DNA of 58,759 nt from the NCBI GenBank assembly GCA_003248075.1, contig QJYK01000304.1, forward strand, positions 1-58,759. The letters are read 5' to 3'. Source of the stretch: Gemmatimonadota bacterium (GTDB taxonomy: Bacteria; Gemmatimonadota; Gemmatimonadetes; Longimicrobiales; Gaopeijiaceae). Both the position numbers and the translations under genes were made by a program. Shown piece after piece: positions 17,038-25,795 of this stretch (position 1 is the first letter of the stretch; each line of letters begins with the position of its first letter). A model generated the notes under the pieces. It ran no database searches, was not told where the DNA came from, and worked only from the letters and a program-made list of their open reading frames with translations.

Positions 17038-17766
17038 ATGATCGACGTCCTCGTCGCGATACAGGAGCCGCTCGTCCGGCTTGGGCTTCTTGCGGCTCTG
17101 GAGGGAGCGGACGGCATCGGCCGGGTCGAAGCGGTCGAGGAACCGAAGGACATCCTCGACCGGCTGTCGGCTCGACCCGCGGGCGTCGTGATCGCCGACG
17201 TCGCCTGGCGCCGAGCCGATCCAACCCTGATCGAGCGCCTCACCGAGGCGCATCCAAGGGCTCGCGTCCTGGTCTACGTGGCGCATCGCGCCGAAGAGTG
17301 CATCTTGCGCGACCTGTTGACCCTTGGGAGCCGTGCCCTGCTCTCGGCGGAGGCCGCCTGCCGTGTCGACGAGTGCTGCCTAACATCGCTCCGGGGGCGC
17401 GCCCACGGATGTCTTCCCGCCGAGGCGACTCCGTCCCAGGTGAGGAGGGCGGTCATACAGGTCGCTGCCGGCGAGGTCGTCGCTGCGCCGTGGCTGACCG
17501 CGCTGGGGGCAAGCACCCTTCCCGGACCGGATGCACACCGGCCCCTGACGCCCCGCGAGCTGGAGGTGATGGCCCTCCTCGCCCGGGGCCACGGGAACAA
17601 GGGAATCGCTCGCAGGCTCGGCATCAAGGAACAGACCGTGAAGAACCACATGGCTCGGGTCATGTCCAAGATGGGGCTGGGCAACCGGATCCAGCTCGCC
17701 GTGCTGGCGGCCCGGTACGGGCTCGATCGACTCGAGCCAGAGGAAGCGCGTGGCGCTACGACGTAG
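17038..17766 (+). CDS. Atypical LuxR/NarL-type response regulator, Cys-rich
   Basis: 242-aa regulator. The C-terminal domain is a clear LuxR helix-turn-helix ('LTPRELEVMALLARGHGNKGIARRLGIKEQTVKNHMARVMSKMGL'). The N-terminal domain resembles a NarL receiver but is degenerate. The acidic pair after beta1 is Gln-Glu, the phosphoacceptor strand reads 'VVIADVAW', and the usual Thr and Lys appear replaced by Tyr and Ala. An insertion before 'GCLPAEATPSQVRRAV' carries a cysteine cluster (C-x4-CC-x9-C, plus one more upstream), suggesting metal or redox sensing rather than phosphorylation. A near-perfect ribosome-binding site (CAGGAGGTG) supports the ATG at 17038. No kinase is adjacent; it is divergent from the multiheme cytochrome gene. 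Confidence 0.8.
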   Translation: MIDVLVAIQEPLVRLGLLAALEGADGIGRVEAVEEPKDILDRLSARPAGVVIADVAWRRADPTLIERLTEAHPRARVLVYVAHRAEECILRDLLTLGSRALLSAEAACRVDECCLTSLRGRAHGCLPAEATPSQVRRAVIQVAAGEVVAAPWLTALGASTLPGPDAHRPLTPRELEVMALLARGHGNKGIARRLGIKEQTVKNHMARVMSKMGLGNRIQLAVLAARYGLDRLEPEEARGATT

Positions 17767-17783
17767 CGTGTCCTCTGCGTGAT

Positions 17784-17820
17784 GCGCCGGGGCCGTCCGG
17801 ACCCGAGACGAGCCCGGCGC
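17784..17820. terminator. Candidate bidirectional terminator hairpin
   Basis: Inverted repeat GCGCCGGG (17784-17791) and CCCGGCGC (17813-17820), with an inner GTCCGGAC palindrome in the loop, lies between two convergent genes (stops at 17766 and 17833). No T-run follows, so factor-independent termination is uncertain. Confidence 0.4.
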
Positions 17821-17832
17821 GTATAGACGGAC

Positions 17833-20800
17833 TCAGCGGATGGGGCGACCCGGGGTCCAGGGCACTCCGGCGTCGTCCAGAGCCCGGAAGAACGCCGGAA
17901 GGCGATCCGTCACGATGGCGTTGAGCCGGCCGACCTCCCTGTCCAGCGCGGCAGGTACCGCCTCCAGCGCCTCCCGCTCCTGCTCGGTGGGCATCGCGGT
18001 CGCGCGGTGCACGCCCGCTGCGATCGAGAGAAGCTGGCGGACGCTCCGGGGGCCGCCGTCGTCACCGCCACCGCCGCCGCCGGGGAAGCCGCCGCCCCCC
18101 GCGCCCAGCTTCGTCCGCATGTCCTGCAGGTCGCGCTCCAGCGCGTCGGCCTGCTCCCCGAGGGCAGAAGGCGCGTTGGCGTCGGCCAGTGCCGCCTTTG
18201 CCTGCGCGACGCGCTCGCGCACCTCGTCGGACTGACGGATCGCCATCGTCAGCCTGGCGTTCAGCTCCGACTGCCGCACCCGCACCCGGTACAGCTCCGC
18301 GAGCTGCGCGGAGGTCAGCGTCACCGCCGGATCCGGATGTACCTCGAGCGTCCGCTCCAGGGTCTGGCCCGCTGCCGTGAGGCGTGCGGTGTAGGTCCCG
18401 GGCACCACCGGCGGCCCACCGTCCGCGCCCCCGCCGAAGCCACCGAAGCCGCCCTGCTGCTGGCGCGGCTGAGCGGGCCCTGAGTAGGGGGCCTCTCCCC
18501 TCAGGTCCCAGGAAACGTGGTGAAGGCCGGCTCGGGTCTCGGCTTCCAGGGAGCGCACGACCGCACCGCCCGCCCCCAGCACCTCGAGCTTCGCCCCGGG
18601 TGCCGCGGCAGGCAGATAGTAGGAAATCGCGGTCCCGACGTCCGGATTCTCGCCGGCGTAGTCCCTCGCGCCGTGCGTTCCGCTCGTCGGCGACGGGTCG
18701 GTCGACATCTGCATGGCGGCCTTCACCGGAATCAGGAACGGTCCGCCAGCCGCCCGCGCCTCCGCCACGTGCTCGAGCGGTGACAGGTCGTCGATCAGGT
18801 AGAAGCCACGGCCGTGGGTCGCGATCACCAGCGTATTCTCCCGCTCCTGGATGGCGAGGTCGTCGACCCTGACGGGTGGCATGCCCTTGCGGATACGGGT
18901 CCAACTGCGGCCGCGGTCGACCGAGACGAACGGCGCGATCTCGGTGCCCACGAAGAGCAGGTCCGGGTTGCGCGGGTGCTCCACGAAGGCCCGTACGTTG
19001 CCGAGCTGGGGCAGATTCGCGGTGATGTTCGTCCAGGTCCTGCCACCGTCGGTGCTACGGATCACATACGGGCGGAAGTCGTTGCTGCGATGGTTGTCGA
19101 ACGTCGCATACATGACGGACGCGTCGTGACGGGACAGCCGCACCTTGCTGACGTAGGCAGTGTCCGGCACGCCGGGAAAGCGCGTCTGCTTGGTCCACGT
19201 GGCGCCGTCGTCGCCCGAGACGGCGATGGTGCCGTCGTCCGATCCCGTCATCAACAGACCCCGCTCCAGCGTCGAGACGTCGAGGTCCGAGATGTTGCTG
19301 AAGTCCGCGGTCCCCTGGTGGCGCGACACGGCACTGCGATCGGGAATCGCACCCATCATGGGGAGGCTGTCCCGGTCGATGGCACGCGTGAGGTCCTCGC
19401 CCAGCCGCGTCCACGAGTCGCCCCGGTCGGTGCTCTTGAAGACGTGGTTGGCCGCGAAGTAGACCGTGGCGTGGTCCCAGGGCGAGATCTTGATCGGCGC
19501 GCTCCAGTTGAAGCGATAGGGAGGGTCGCCCTCCGGAGGCTGCGGCCGGATCGGCTTGCGGTCTCCGGTGCGCCGGTCGAAGCGCAGGATGTTCCCGTTC
19601 TGTGACTCCACGTACGCGATGTCCGGGTCGGTCGGGTCGATCGCAGCATAGAAGCCGTCGCCACCGGCCATGCGATACCAGTCGGAGTTGAAGATGCCGT
19701 CGCTCGAGCGCGTCCGCGTGGGCCCTCCCCAGGTGCTGTTGTCCTGCAGCCCGCCCGCGATCCCGAAGAACGGCTCCGCGTTGTCCAGGCCCACTGCGTA
19801 GAACTGCGAGACGGGCAGGTTCGGAGAGAAGTCCCAGCTCGCACCGCGGTCACGCGACACATAGAGCCCGCCGTCGTTCCCCAGGATGAGCAGAGCGGGA
19901 TTCTCCGGACTGATCCAAAGCGCATGCTGGTCGGAATGGGGACCCGAGCCGGTGCGCGACCACGAGGAGCCCCCGTCCGTGGAGACCTGAAGCTGAACCC
20001 CGAGGTGGTACACCCGCTCCGGGTCGACCGGGTCGACCCGGATCTCGCCGAAGTACCATGGGATCGAAGCGATGTCGCTGGTCCGCCGCCAGGAGGCGCC
20101 GGCGTCGTCGGAGCGGTACACGCCCTGCTCGGAGCCCTCCACCACCGCGTACACCGTCGCCGGGTGCGACCACGAGACATCCAGCCCGATGCGCCCCATG
20201 TCGGACGTTGGCAGCCCCTCGCGCAGCCGCGTCCAGCTCTCGCCTCCGTCCGTGGACTTCCATATGCCGCTCCCGGGCCCGCCGCCGACGTAGCTGTAGG
20301 CGCGCCGTTCGCGCTGGAGGGTAGACACGTAGATCACGTCGGGATCCGAGGGATCCAGGACGATGTCGGCGGCCCCCGTATGCTCGTCCACCGAAAGCAC
20401 GTTCCGCCAGGTCACCCCGCCATCGGTGGTCTTGTAGACCCCACGCTCTCCCCCTGCGGCCCATAGCGGTCCGACCGCCGCCACGAGAACGGTATTCGGG
20501 TCCGTCGGATGAACGCGGATCTTGCCCACGTGCTGCGAGCCGCGGAGGCCCATGTTCCGGAACGTCCGGCCCCCGTCCGTCGACCGGTAGACCCCGTCCC
20601 CGAATGACGAGGAGCGCTGGTTGTTGTCCTCCCCCGTTCCCACCCAGACGATGTCCGAGTTGGAGGGGGCGACGGCGACGGCCCCGATGGATCCGACCGA
20701 TGCCTGGTCGAACACCGCCGACCAGCTCATGCCTCCGTTCGTGGTCTTCCAGACTCCCCCGCTGGCCGCGGCCACATAGAAGACCGTTCCCAGCTCGCCG

Positions 20801-21015
20801 CCCCTGGAGCCGTGCGAGGACGCGACGGCGATGTCCACGATTCGCCCGCTCATCACCGCAGGCCCGATGGAACGGACCGCGATCGTCCCCACGAGGGTCG
20901 AGTCCGAGAGGTCCGCGGACCCCTGTTGGCCGCCGCGACGCTGCGCCGCAGCCGGAGCCCCGGTCGTGAGCAGGAGGGCCAAGGCCAGCGGGGCACGGAG
21001 GCGCAGTCGTCGCAT
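17833..21015 (-). CDS. Secreted BNR/VPS10-like beta-propeller protein
   Basis: 1060-aa exported protein with a clean signal peptide (ends 'APAAAQ'). Residues about 40-760 contain many BNR/sortilin-type blades with Asp-box motifs: 'GVWKTTNGGMSW', 'GVYRSTDGGRTF', 'GVYKTTDGGVTW', 'GIWKSTDGGESW', 'GVYRSDDAGASW', 'RSTDGGRTW'. A Gly-rich linker 'QQQGGFGGFGGGADGG' and a C-terminal helical region (about residues 880-1060) follow, with another poly-Gly loop ('GAGGGGFPGGGGGGDDGG'). Large proteins of this type are multi-copy in Gemmatimonadota; the function is unknown, and glycan or protein binding outside the cell is likely. No sialidase catalytic set can be identified. Confidence 0.8.
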   Translation of the reverse strand: MRRLRLRAPLALALLLTTGAPAAAQRRGGQQGSADLSDSTLVGTIAVRSIGPAVMSGRIVDIAVASSHGSRGGELGTVFYVAAASGGVWKTTNGGMSWSAVFDQASVGSIGAVAVAPSNSDIVWVGTGEDNNQRSSSFGDGVYRSTDGGRTFRNMGLRGSQHVGKIRVHPTDPNTVLVAAVGPLWAAGGERGVYKTTDGGVTWRNVLSVDEHTGAADIVLDPSDPDVIYVSTLQRERRAYSYVGGGPGSGIWKSTDGGESWTRLREGLPTSDMGRIGLDVSWSHPATVYAVVEGSEQGVYRSDDAGASWRRTSDIASIPWYFGEIRVDPVDPERVYHLGVQLQVSTDGGSSWSRTGSGPHSDQHALWISPENPALLILGNDGGLYVSRDRGASWDFSPNLPVSQFYAVGLDNAEPFFGIAGGLQDNSTWGGPTRTRSSDGIFNSDWYRMAGGDGFYAAIDPTDPDIAYVESQNGNILRFDRRTGDRKPIRPQPPEGDPPYRFNWSAPIKISPWDHATVYFAANHVFKSTDRGDSWTRLGEDLTRAIDRDSLPMMGAIPDRSAVSRHQGTADFSNISDLDVSTLERGLLMTGSDDGTIAVSGDDGATWTKQTRFPGVPDTAYVSKVRLSRHDASVMYATFDNHRSNDFRPYVIRSTDGGRTWTNITANLPQLGNVRAFVEHPRNPDLLFVGTEIAPFVSVDRGRSWTRIRKGMPPVRVDDLAIQERENTLVIATHGRGFYLIDDLSPLEHVAEARAAGGPFLIPVKAAMQMSTDPSPTSGTHGARDYAGENPDVGTAISYYLPAAAPGAKLEVLGAGGAVVRSLEAETRAGLHHVSWDLRGEAPYSGPAQPRQQQGGFGGFGGGADGGPPVVPGTYTARLTAAGQTLERTLEVHPDPAVTLTSAQLAELYRVRVRQSELNARLTMAIRQSDEVRERVAQAKAALADANAPSALGEQADALERDLQDMRTKLGAGGGGFPGGGGGGDDGGPRSVRQLLSIAAGVHRATAMPTEQEREALEAVPAALDREVGRLNAIVTDRLPAFFRALDDAGVPWTPGRPIR

Positions 21016-21152
21016 GAGAGTCCCTCTTTCGTCGGAACGGTCCCGAAGGTGTCGCGCGTCAGGACCTCATGCTCGGACGGACGTCCCCTCCGTGCAAGTT
21101 GCGGTGGCGGGGGTCGCGGCTCGGAGCGTCCAAGCCATCGAGCGCCGCGGGG

Positions 21153-22055
21153 CTAGTCGTCCTCCTCGCCGCCGGGCCGCACGAGCAACACCGGCACGTC
21201 ACTGGTGCGCAGGACCTTGTCGGTCACGCTGCCCAGTGTGAGTCGCCGCAGGCGACTGCCGTGGGTCGCCATCGCGATCACGTCGCACCGGTGCGCGGCG
21301 GCGGTCGCGAGGATCCCACGGGCCACCTGCGGGGCCACGACCACGGAGTGATCCACCGACACGCCTTCAACTCCGAGTCGATCGTTCGCCTCGGTCAGGT
21401 ATTTGGCCGCCGCCTCCTCGGCGGCGCGAACGACCTCCTCATTGATCTCCGCGGCATCCGGGATGTACGAGCTCGTCGGTCCCACGGGGAAGTGCACGAT
21501 GCGCACCAGGTGATACGAAGCCCGATAGAGCCGCCCCAGCTCCAACGCCTGGACCATCGCGGCCTCCGCGAGCCCGCTACCGTCCAGCGGTACCAGGATA
21601 CGCCCGGCGCCCTGCCAAACGTCCGTCGTGGTCTCCTCGTCCGAGGGACGCACCAGGAGAACGGGACGGCGTGTGCGCCGCACGAAGGCGTCCGCGACGC
21701 TCCCCAGCCACGCACGCGACAGCGGACCCCGACCGTGTGTAGCCATGACCACCAGGTCGGCGTCGTTGCGCGCGGCCTCGTATTCCAGCTCCTCGGCGAC
21801 GTGACCGTCGGGCATCGCGGTCGTGATCTCCACGTCTGTCTCGTCGCGTAGCCTCTCGAGAAGTCGATCGAAATACTCGACGCGCCACTCGGCCATGGCC
21901 GCCGGTATCCCCGGATATACCCAGGCCGGCACTTCCTCCTGGGCGGACACGAGGTGCAGCCCGGCGCCGGCTCTGTGCGCCACGTCCAGCGCGGTCGTCA
22001 ACGCAGATTCCGCGAAGTCCGAGCCGTCCAGGGGAACCATGACACGCTTGATCAT
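21153..22055 (-). CDS. Tandem universal stress protein (two UspA domains)
   Basis: 300-aa protein with two UspA domains. Domain 1 (about residues 1-140) starts 'MIKRVMVPLDGSDFAESAL' and ends with an ATP-loop-like 'ATHGRGPLSRAWLGSVADAFVRR'. Domain 2 (about 150-300) starts 'RILVPLDGSGLAEAAM' and ends 'ATHGSRLRRLTLGSVTDKVLR', both matching G-x2-G-x9-G(S/T). It is the last gene of the putative hsp20 operon, 17 bases after the baeRF gene. The ATG at 22055 has AGGAGG 7 bases upstream. Likely a dormancy or energy-stress effector. Confidence 0.88.
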   Translation of the reverse strand: MIKRVMVPLDGSDFAESALTTALDVAHRAGAGLHLVSAQEEVPAWVYPGIPAAMAEWRVEYFDRLLERLRDETDVEITTAMPDGHVAEELEYEAARNDADLVVMATHGRGPLSRAWLGSVADAFVRRTRRPVLLVRPSDEETTTDVWQGAGRILVPLDGSGLAEAAMVQALELGRLYRASYHLVRIVHFPVGPTSSYIPDAAEINEEVVRAAEEAAAKYLTEANDRLGVEGVSVDHSVVVAPQVARGILATAAAHRCDVIAMATHGSRLRRLTLGSVTDKVLRTSDVPVLLVRPGGEEDD

Positions 22056-22072
22056 CGGGATGCCTCCTGGAC

Positions 22073-23164
22073 TCAAGTGACCGAGAACCGGAGACGCGCC
22101 GCGACGCCCGCACCGAAGTCGTCGAGCTCCGCGCCGATCTCCCCCCGTGCGAGGCGAACCCCGCCACCGCTCCGATACGTTGCGCCGAGGAGGGACTCCG
22201 TCACCCCCGGGTGCGCGCGTGCGTATCCGTCCGAGAGCAGGAGCGTGTCCACGGCTCCGCGATTCGCCGCGCGACGGACTCTCACGGTCCCGAAGGCACC
22301 GTGCCCGTTCCGGTGGGCGAGCTCGCGGGTATCCGAGAGGATGGCTCGGAGCTCTCGCGCCTCGATCGCGTCGAGACCGCTCCTGGTGGCCTCGACCAAC
22401 CTGGTCTCCCCGTGTCGCGACTCGATGCTCTCGACATGGACGCCTTGTCTCAGCGCTGGCGGCAACATCCTCGCGAGCTCCCCCGCGGCGCCCTGGGAGC
22501 CGACCAGCAGCAGATGGTCTCGCGGTCCCATTCGAGCCCCGAGCGACGCTTCGATCGCGGCGAGCATGCGGCGCCGGTCGTCCCTCATGGCCCGGTCCGC
22601 CTCATCCTGAGCGCTGGCCCCTCGAAAGCCGCTCGTACCCCTGACCCCCTTCATGACACCCACGCTCTGGACGGCCTCGTGGGTCGCCTCCACCGCGAAC
22701 CGAGTCAGGAGCGTCAGGCTTCGGCCGCCGTCGTACCGGTAGAGCGCGGCCTCGTCCCAGGACACGTCGACGACCATGACCGCCCCGTCCGGTTGAAGGA
22801 CCGGCAGGTACGACGCCGCGAACGGGCCGCGCTTCCAGGCGACGCGTGTCTGCAGCGACCCGTGCACCTCCTCGCGGTGGACCACCGAGGATTCCGAGGC
22901 GTACAGGACGAGCCCGTCGGTCGGGAGCCGCCCGGAGACGGGCGCGAGTGCCCCGCGCGTCACGGCCAGCGCCCGATCGAACGTTTCGACCTGGCGGGGC
23001 GCGCGTTTCGCGACGGCTCGGCGCTCCCGATCGGCGTCGGACGAGAGCTGCAACCTCCAGGCGCCGTTCATGGCCGGGTCGGGCGCTGCCCCGTCCAGAT
23101 ATACGCTGAGCAATGGTATATCCGCCAACCCGCAGTAGAGAGTCCTGAGCTCACCACGCTTCAT
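22073..23164 (-). CDS. baeRF-like protein (bacterial archaeo-eukaryotic release-factor family)
   Basis: 363-aa soluble protein that I match to the baeRF group, bacterial homologues of eRF1/Vms1-type release or tRNA-cleaving factors. The match rests on overall pattern: N-terminal 'PLLSVYLDGAAP', 'DGLVLYASESSVV', 'FAASYLPVLQPDGAVMVVDVSWDEAALYRYDGGR', then a release-factor-like helix, 'DHLLLVGSQGAAGELARMLP', and 'ANRGAVDTLLLSDGYA' near the C-terminus. I do not see the GGQ motif of eRF1. Family members are proposed to act on stalled or hibernating ribosomes. The ATG overlaps the stop of the PCMT/Ere gene (ATGA) and an AAAGGAGG ribosome-binding site lies inside that gene, so the pair is translationally coupled. 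A USP gene follows. Confidence 0.68.
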   Translation of the reverse strand: MKRGELRTLYCGLADIPLLSVYLDGAAPDPAMNGAWRLQLSSDADRERRAVAKRAPRQVETFDRALAVTRGALAPVSGRLPTDGLVLYASESSVVHREEVHGSLQTRVAWKRGPFAASYLPVLQPDGAVMVVDVSWDEAALYRYDGGRSLTLLTRFAVEATHEAVQSVGVMKGVRGTSGFRGASAQDEADRAMRDDRRRMLAAIEASLGARMGPRDHLLLVGSQGAAGELARMLPPALRQGVHVESIESRHGETRLVEATRSGLDAIEARELRAILSDTRELAHRNGHGAFGTVRVRRAANRGAVDTLLLSDGYARAHPGVTESLLGATYRSGGGVRLARGEIGAELDDFGAGVAARLRFSVT

Positions 23165-25206
23165 TCGATGCCTCCTTTCGCGAAGAAAGCCCCACGCACG
23201 TCCCCGGAGGGATGCGTGAGCGGGGTAACCGCCCGGGTCTCGTCGAACCAGATCCAGGCGTCCACCTGATGGGGCAGAGACGCCTGGAAGTAATGACTCT
23301 GCAGCTCCGTCTCCGGCCGGTACACGACGCCGACCGCCCTCTCGAGTCGGGGTGGCACCAGCTCGTCGAGCAGCCGGTCGTGCTCCGGCTCCCGAAGGTG
23401 GACCAGGAAGCCGGCGACGTCGGTCGCGTGGCAGATCGCCTCGTAGCTCCCGGGCCAGGAGGGCCGAAGGGTGCGGAACTCCAGGCGGCCGCCCCAATGG
23501 CGCGCCGCGGCCACCACGCCTCGGTCGGTTCCCTGCCCGATCAGGAAGGCGCGCTCGGCGAAGTGACCTCGCGCCAACTCCCCGATGGTCGTCTGACCCT
23601 GGCCACCCATCTCCGTCGCGGCGGCGTCGCCCACGTGACTGTTGTGCGCCCAGACCACGGCCCGCGCGTCCTCCCCGTGCCAGTCGAGCAGCGAGATCAG
23701 CGTCTCGAACATGTGTCGGTCGCGGAGATTCCAGGACGCGTGTCCTCCCTCGTACATGACCCGATAGTACGCCTCAGCGTCCGCGATCAGGCGGGCGTTG
23801 TGGAGCGCGTCCAGGAAGCGATCCCCGTCCCGGGTCATGTAGTCCACCCGGTTCGCAAGAAGCTCGCGCAGCATCGACACGACGTCTTCCTCGCACAGTC
23901 GGTAACGACGCGTGAGGACGGCCCGGCCGTACGTGGCCGGGTCCTGCTGCCAGGGCGTGAGGCACCCGTACCGCTCGCGCGCGACGTGCGCCGTGGCCGG
24001 ATCGACACGCTCCAGGTATCCCAGGACCGCCTCCATGGAGCGATGCATGCCATACAGGTCCAGGCCGTAGACGCCGCCGCGGTCCTCGGTCGCTCGGCCC
24101 TCGTTCCACCGGCGCAGCCACGAGACGAACGACTCCGTCTCCTGGTTCCGCCACATCCAACGCGGGAAGCGGGCGAATGGAGTCCACCCGTCACGATCCT
24201 CCTCGTGGCGGACCCAGCGGTGGACGCGTGCGACGTCGGGCCAGTCTCCCTCGATCCCCACGATGCGGAACCCGTGCTCCTCGATGAGCAAGCGTGTCAG
24301 ATGCGCCCTCATCCGGTAGAACTCGGACGTCCCGTGGGTCGACTCGCCGACGAGAACGACGCGAGCGTCTCCGATGCGCTCGACCAACGATCCCAGATCC
24401 GCCCTTTCGGGATTCTCGACCGGCACCACGGTCTCCCGCAGAGCCGTCACGGCACCCACGTCGCTTGCGCGGGAGGGGAGGATCGGGGGCGGTGCGGCGG
24501 CCGGCACTTCCCGTATGGGCACCCCCGTCACGATCGGCACGCCCGGCGGTGGAGCCCAGCCCTCTTCGCCGATGAGGGGCACGAAGCGCACGGCCCCCAG
24601 ATCCTCCTCGCGAATGCCACCGTCGCTCCGGATCCAACGGACCAGCCGCTGCGTGCGCGGCGCCTCTCCGACCGGGATGACCAGCCGTCCGAAGTGGGCG
24701 AGCTGATCGCGCAAGGCGCGGGGAACGTCCGGACCCGCCGCGGTGACCAGGATCGCGTCGAAGGGTGCTTCCTCCGGCCAGCCGCGCGTGCCGTCTCCAT
24801 GCCGAACATGGACGTTGGTGATCCCGAGCTCCGACAGCCGCTGGCGGGCCAGCTCGGTCAGCGCCCCGTGGCGCTCGATCGTATACACCTGCCCCGCCAG
24901 GCGAGAGAGAACAGCGGCGGCATACCCCGATCCGGTCCCGATCTCGAGCACCTTGTCCGTCGGCCCCACGCTCGCCGCGAGCGCCATCAGCGCGACGATG
25001 TACGGTTGGGAGATGGTCTGCCCCTCTTCGATGGGCAGCGGTGTGTCTTCGTAGGCGAACTCCGCCAGCTCGGGGGGCAGGAACGCCTCCCGGGGCACTT
25101 CGTCCATCGCACGAAGGACGGCACGGTCGCGGATCCCCCGCCGCGCGAGCAGCTCGACCAGGTGGTGTCGCGCGGCTTCCGCCCCGGCGCTCCCCCCCGG
25201 CCTCAC
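23161..25206 (-). CDS. Protein-L-isoaspartate methyltransferase fused to erythromycin-esterase domain
   Basis: 681-aa fusion. Residues about 10-215 are a PCMT SAM-dependent methyltransferase ('MDEVPREAFLPPE', 'EGQTISQPYIVALM', SAM motif LEIGTGSGY at 87-95), which would repair isoaspartyl damage. Residues about 255-670 are an erythromycin-esterase-like domain with the catalytic signature GESTHGTSE (287-295), 'GIEGDWPD' and 'VVWAHNSHVGD'. The Ere-like half need not confer macrolide resistance; stress-operon members of this family have unknown substrates. The GTG start at 25206 overlaps the preceding small gene's stop (GTGA), and the gene's own stop overlaps the baeRF start. A Pro-rich linker (about 217-250) separates the domains. 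It is predicted to be part of the hsp20 operon. Confidence 0.85.
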   Translation of the reverse strand: MRPGGSAGAEAARHHLVELLARRGIRDRAVLRAMDEVPREAFLPPELAEFAYEDTPLPIEEGQTISQPYIVALMALAASVGPTDKVLEIGTGSGYAAAVLSRLAGQVYTIERHGALTELARQRLSELGITNVHVRHGDGTRGWPEEAPFDAILVTAAGPDVPRALRDQLAHFGRLVIPVGEAPRTQRLVRWIRSDGGIREEDLGAVRFVPLIGEEGWAPPPGVPIVTGVPIREVPAAAPPPILPSRASDVGAVTALRETVVPVENPERADLGSLVERIGDARVVLVGESTHGTSEFYRMRAHLTRLLIEEHGFRIVGIEGDWPDVARVHRWVRHEEDRDGWTPFARFPRWMWRNQETESFVSWLRRWNEGRATEDRGGVYGLDLYGMHRSMEAVLGYLERVDPATAHVARERYGCLTPWQQDPATYGRAVLTRRYRLCEEDVVSMLRELLANRVDYMTRDGDRFLDALHNARLIADAEAYYRVMYEGGHASWNLRDRHMFETLISLLDWHGEDARAVVWAHNSHVGDAAATEMGGQGQTTIGELARGHFAERAFLIGQGTDRGVVAAARHWGGRLEFRTLRPSWPGSYEAICHATDVAGFLVHLREPEHDRLLDELVPPRLERAVGVVYRPETELQSHYFQASLPHQVDAWIWFDETRAVTPLTHPSGDVRGAFFAKGGIE

Positions 25207-25412
25207 CGGAGCTCTGCCAGCCCGCCCTCGACCGGCCGCCTCCGATTGGCCTGGCGCCGACGGCGGATCTGCATGAGGCTTTCCACAAGGATCGCCTCCC
25301 GTCCGCTCAGCTCCACCGTCCGCCGCTCGATGCTCACGGCCTGACCTCCCGGCTCCTCGACGACTTTGCAGATCGTCAGCAGCGTCGGGTGCCGATCCGC
25401 CAAGGTGCCCAT
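25203..25412 (-). CDS. Small protein of unknown function (69 aa)
   Basis: 69-aa frame locked between two genes. Its ATG follows the DUF4342 stop directly (TGAATG) and its stop overlaps the GTG of the PCMT/Ere gene. That precise packing argues for a real gene. The N-terminus 'MGTLADRHPTLLTICKVVEEPGGQAVSIERRTVELSGREAILVESLMQIRRRRQANRRR' is beta-rich, then strongly basic. I recognise no family. It could be a small regulatory or RNA-binding partner of the fusion enzyme. Confidence 0.6.
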   Translation of the reverse strand: MGTLADRHPTLLTICKVVEEPGGQAVSIERRTVELSGREAILVESLMQIRRRRQANRRRPVEGGLAELR

Positions 25413-25736
25413 TCAGTCCCCCTCTACCAGCGCCTCCAGTCGGTCGGAGGCATCGCGGTGCTCTGGCCTCTCCTCCTCGGGACCTTCGCGCTCCACATCG
25501 ATGGAGCACTTGGCGACGAGCGCGGCGATCGCGCCGATCGCGGCCCAAACGGGCGCGACCAAGGCCCCCACCACACCGATGGTGAGAGGCGCCTCGATCA
25601 GCACGTGACCTTCGTCGTCGCGGATCACGAGTCGGCGTACGTTCCCTTCGTGCACCAACTCCTTGACCTTCGCCACGAGCCGGTCGCCGTGGACCCTGTG
25701 TTGCTCCCACCTCCTCCCTTCATCCTGCGCCGACAT
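25413..25736 (-). CDS. DUF4342 membrane-associated protein
   Basis: 107-aa protein matching the DUF4342 pattern: N-terminal 'EQHRVHGDRLVAKVKELVHEGNVRRLVIRDDEGHVLIEAPLTIGVVGALVAPVWAAIGAIAALVAKCSIDVER'. The charged N-terminal half, thought to be a DNA- or ubiquitin-like-domain-related fold in this family, is followed by one hydrophobic segment (about residues 52-78) and an acidic tail. It lies 59 bases downstream of hsp20 and directly abuts the 69-aa gene. Function unknown. GGAGG lies ahead of the ATG at 25736. Confidence 0.75.
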   Translation of the reverse strand: MSAQDEGRRWEQHRVHGDRLVAKVKELVHEGNVRRLVIRDDEGHVLIEAPLTIGVVGALVAPVWAAIGAIAALVAKCSIDVEREGPEEERPEHRDASDRLEALVEGD

Positions 25737-25795
25737 CTCGACCTCCTGAGTCGGGCCCGACCCGGTGTGGCCGGGCCGGGGCGCGCGACACGTTC

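Noticed and set aside
22073-23497. Longer 474-aa form of the baeRF gene starting at 23497
   Set aside because: The first 111 residues are out-of-frame antisense-like sequence of the PCMT/Ere gene; the start at 23164 has an AAAGGAGG site and an ATGA overlap.
23161-25206. Macrolide resistance gene
   Set aside because: The Ere-like domain is fused to PCMT inside a stress operon; there is no resistance context, so I call only the domain family.
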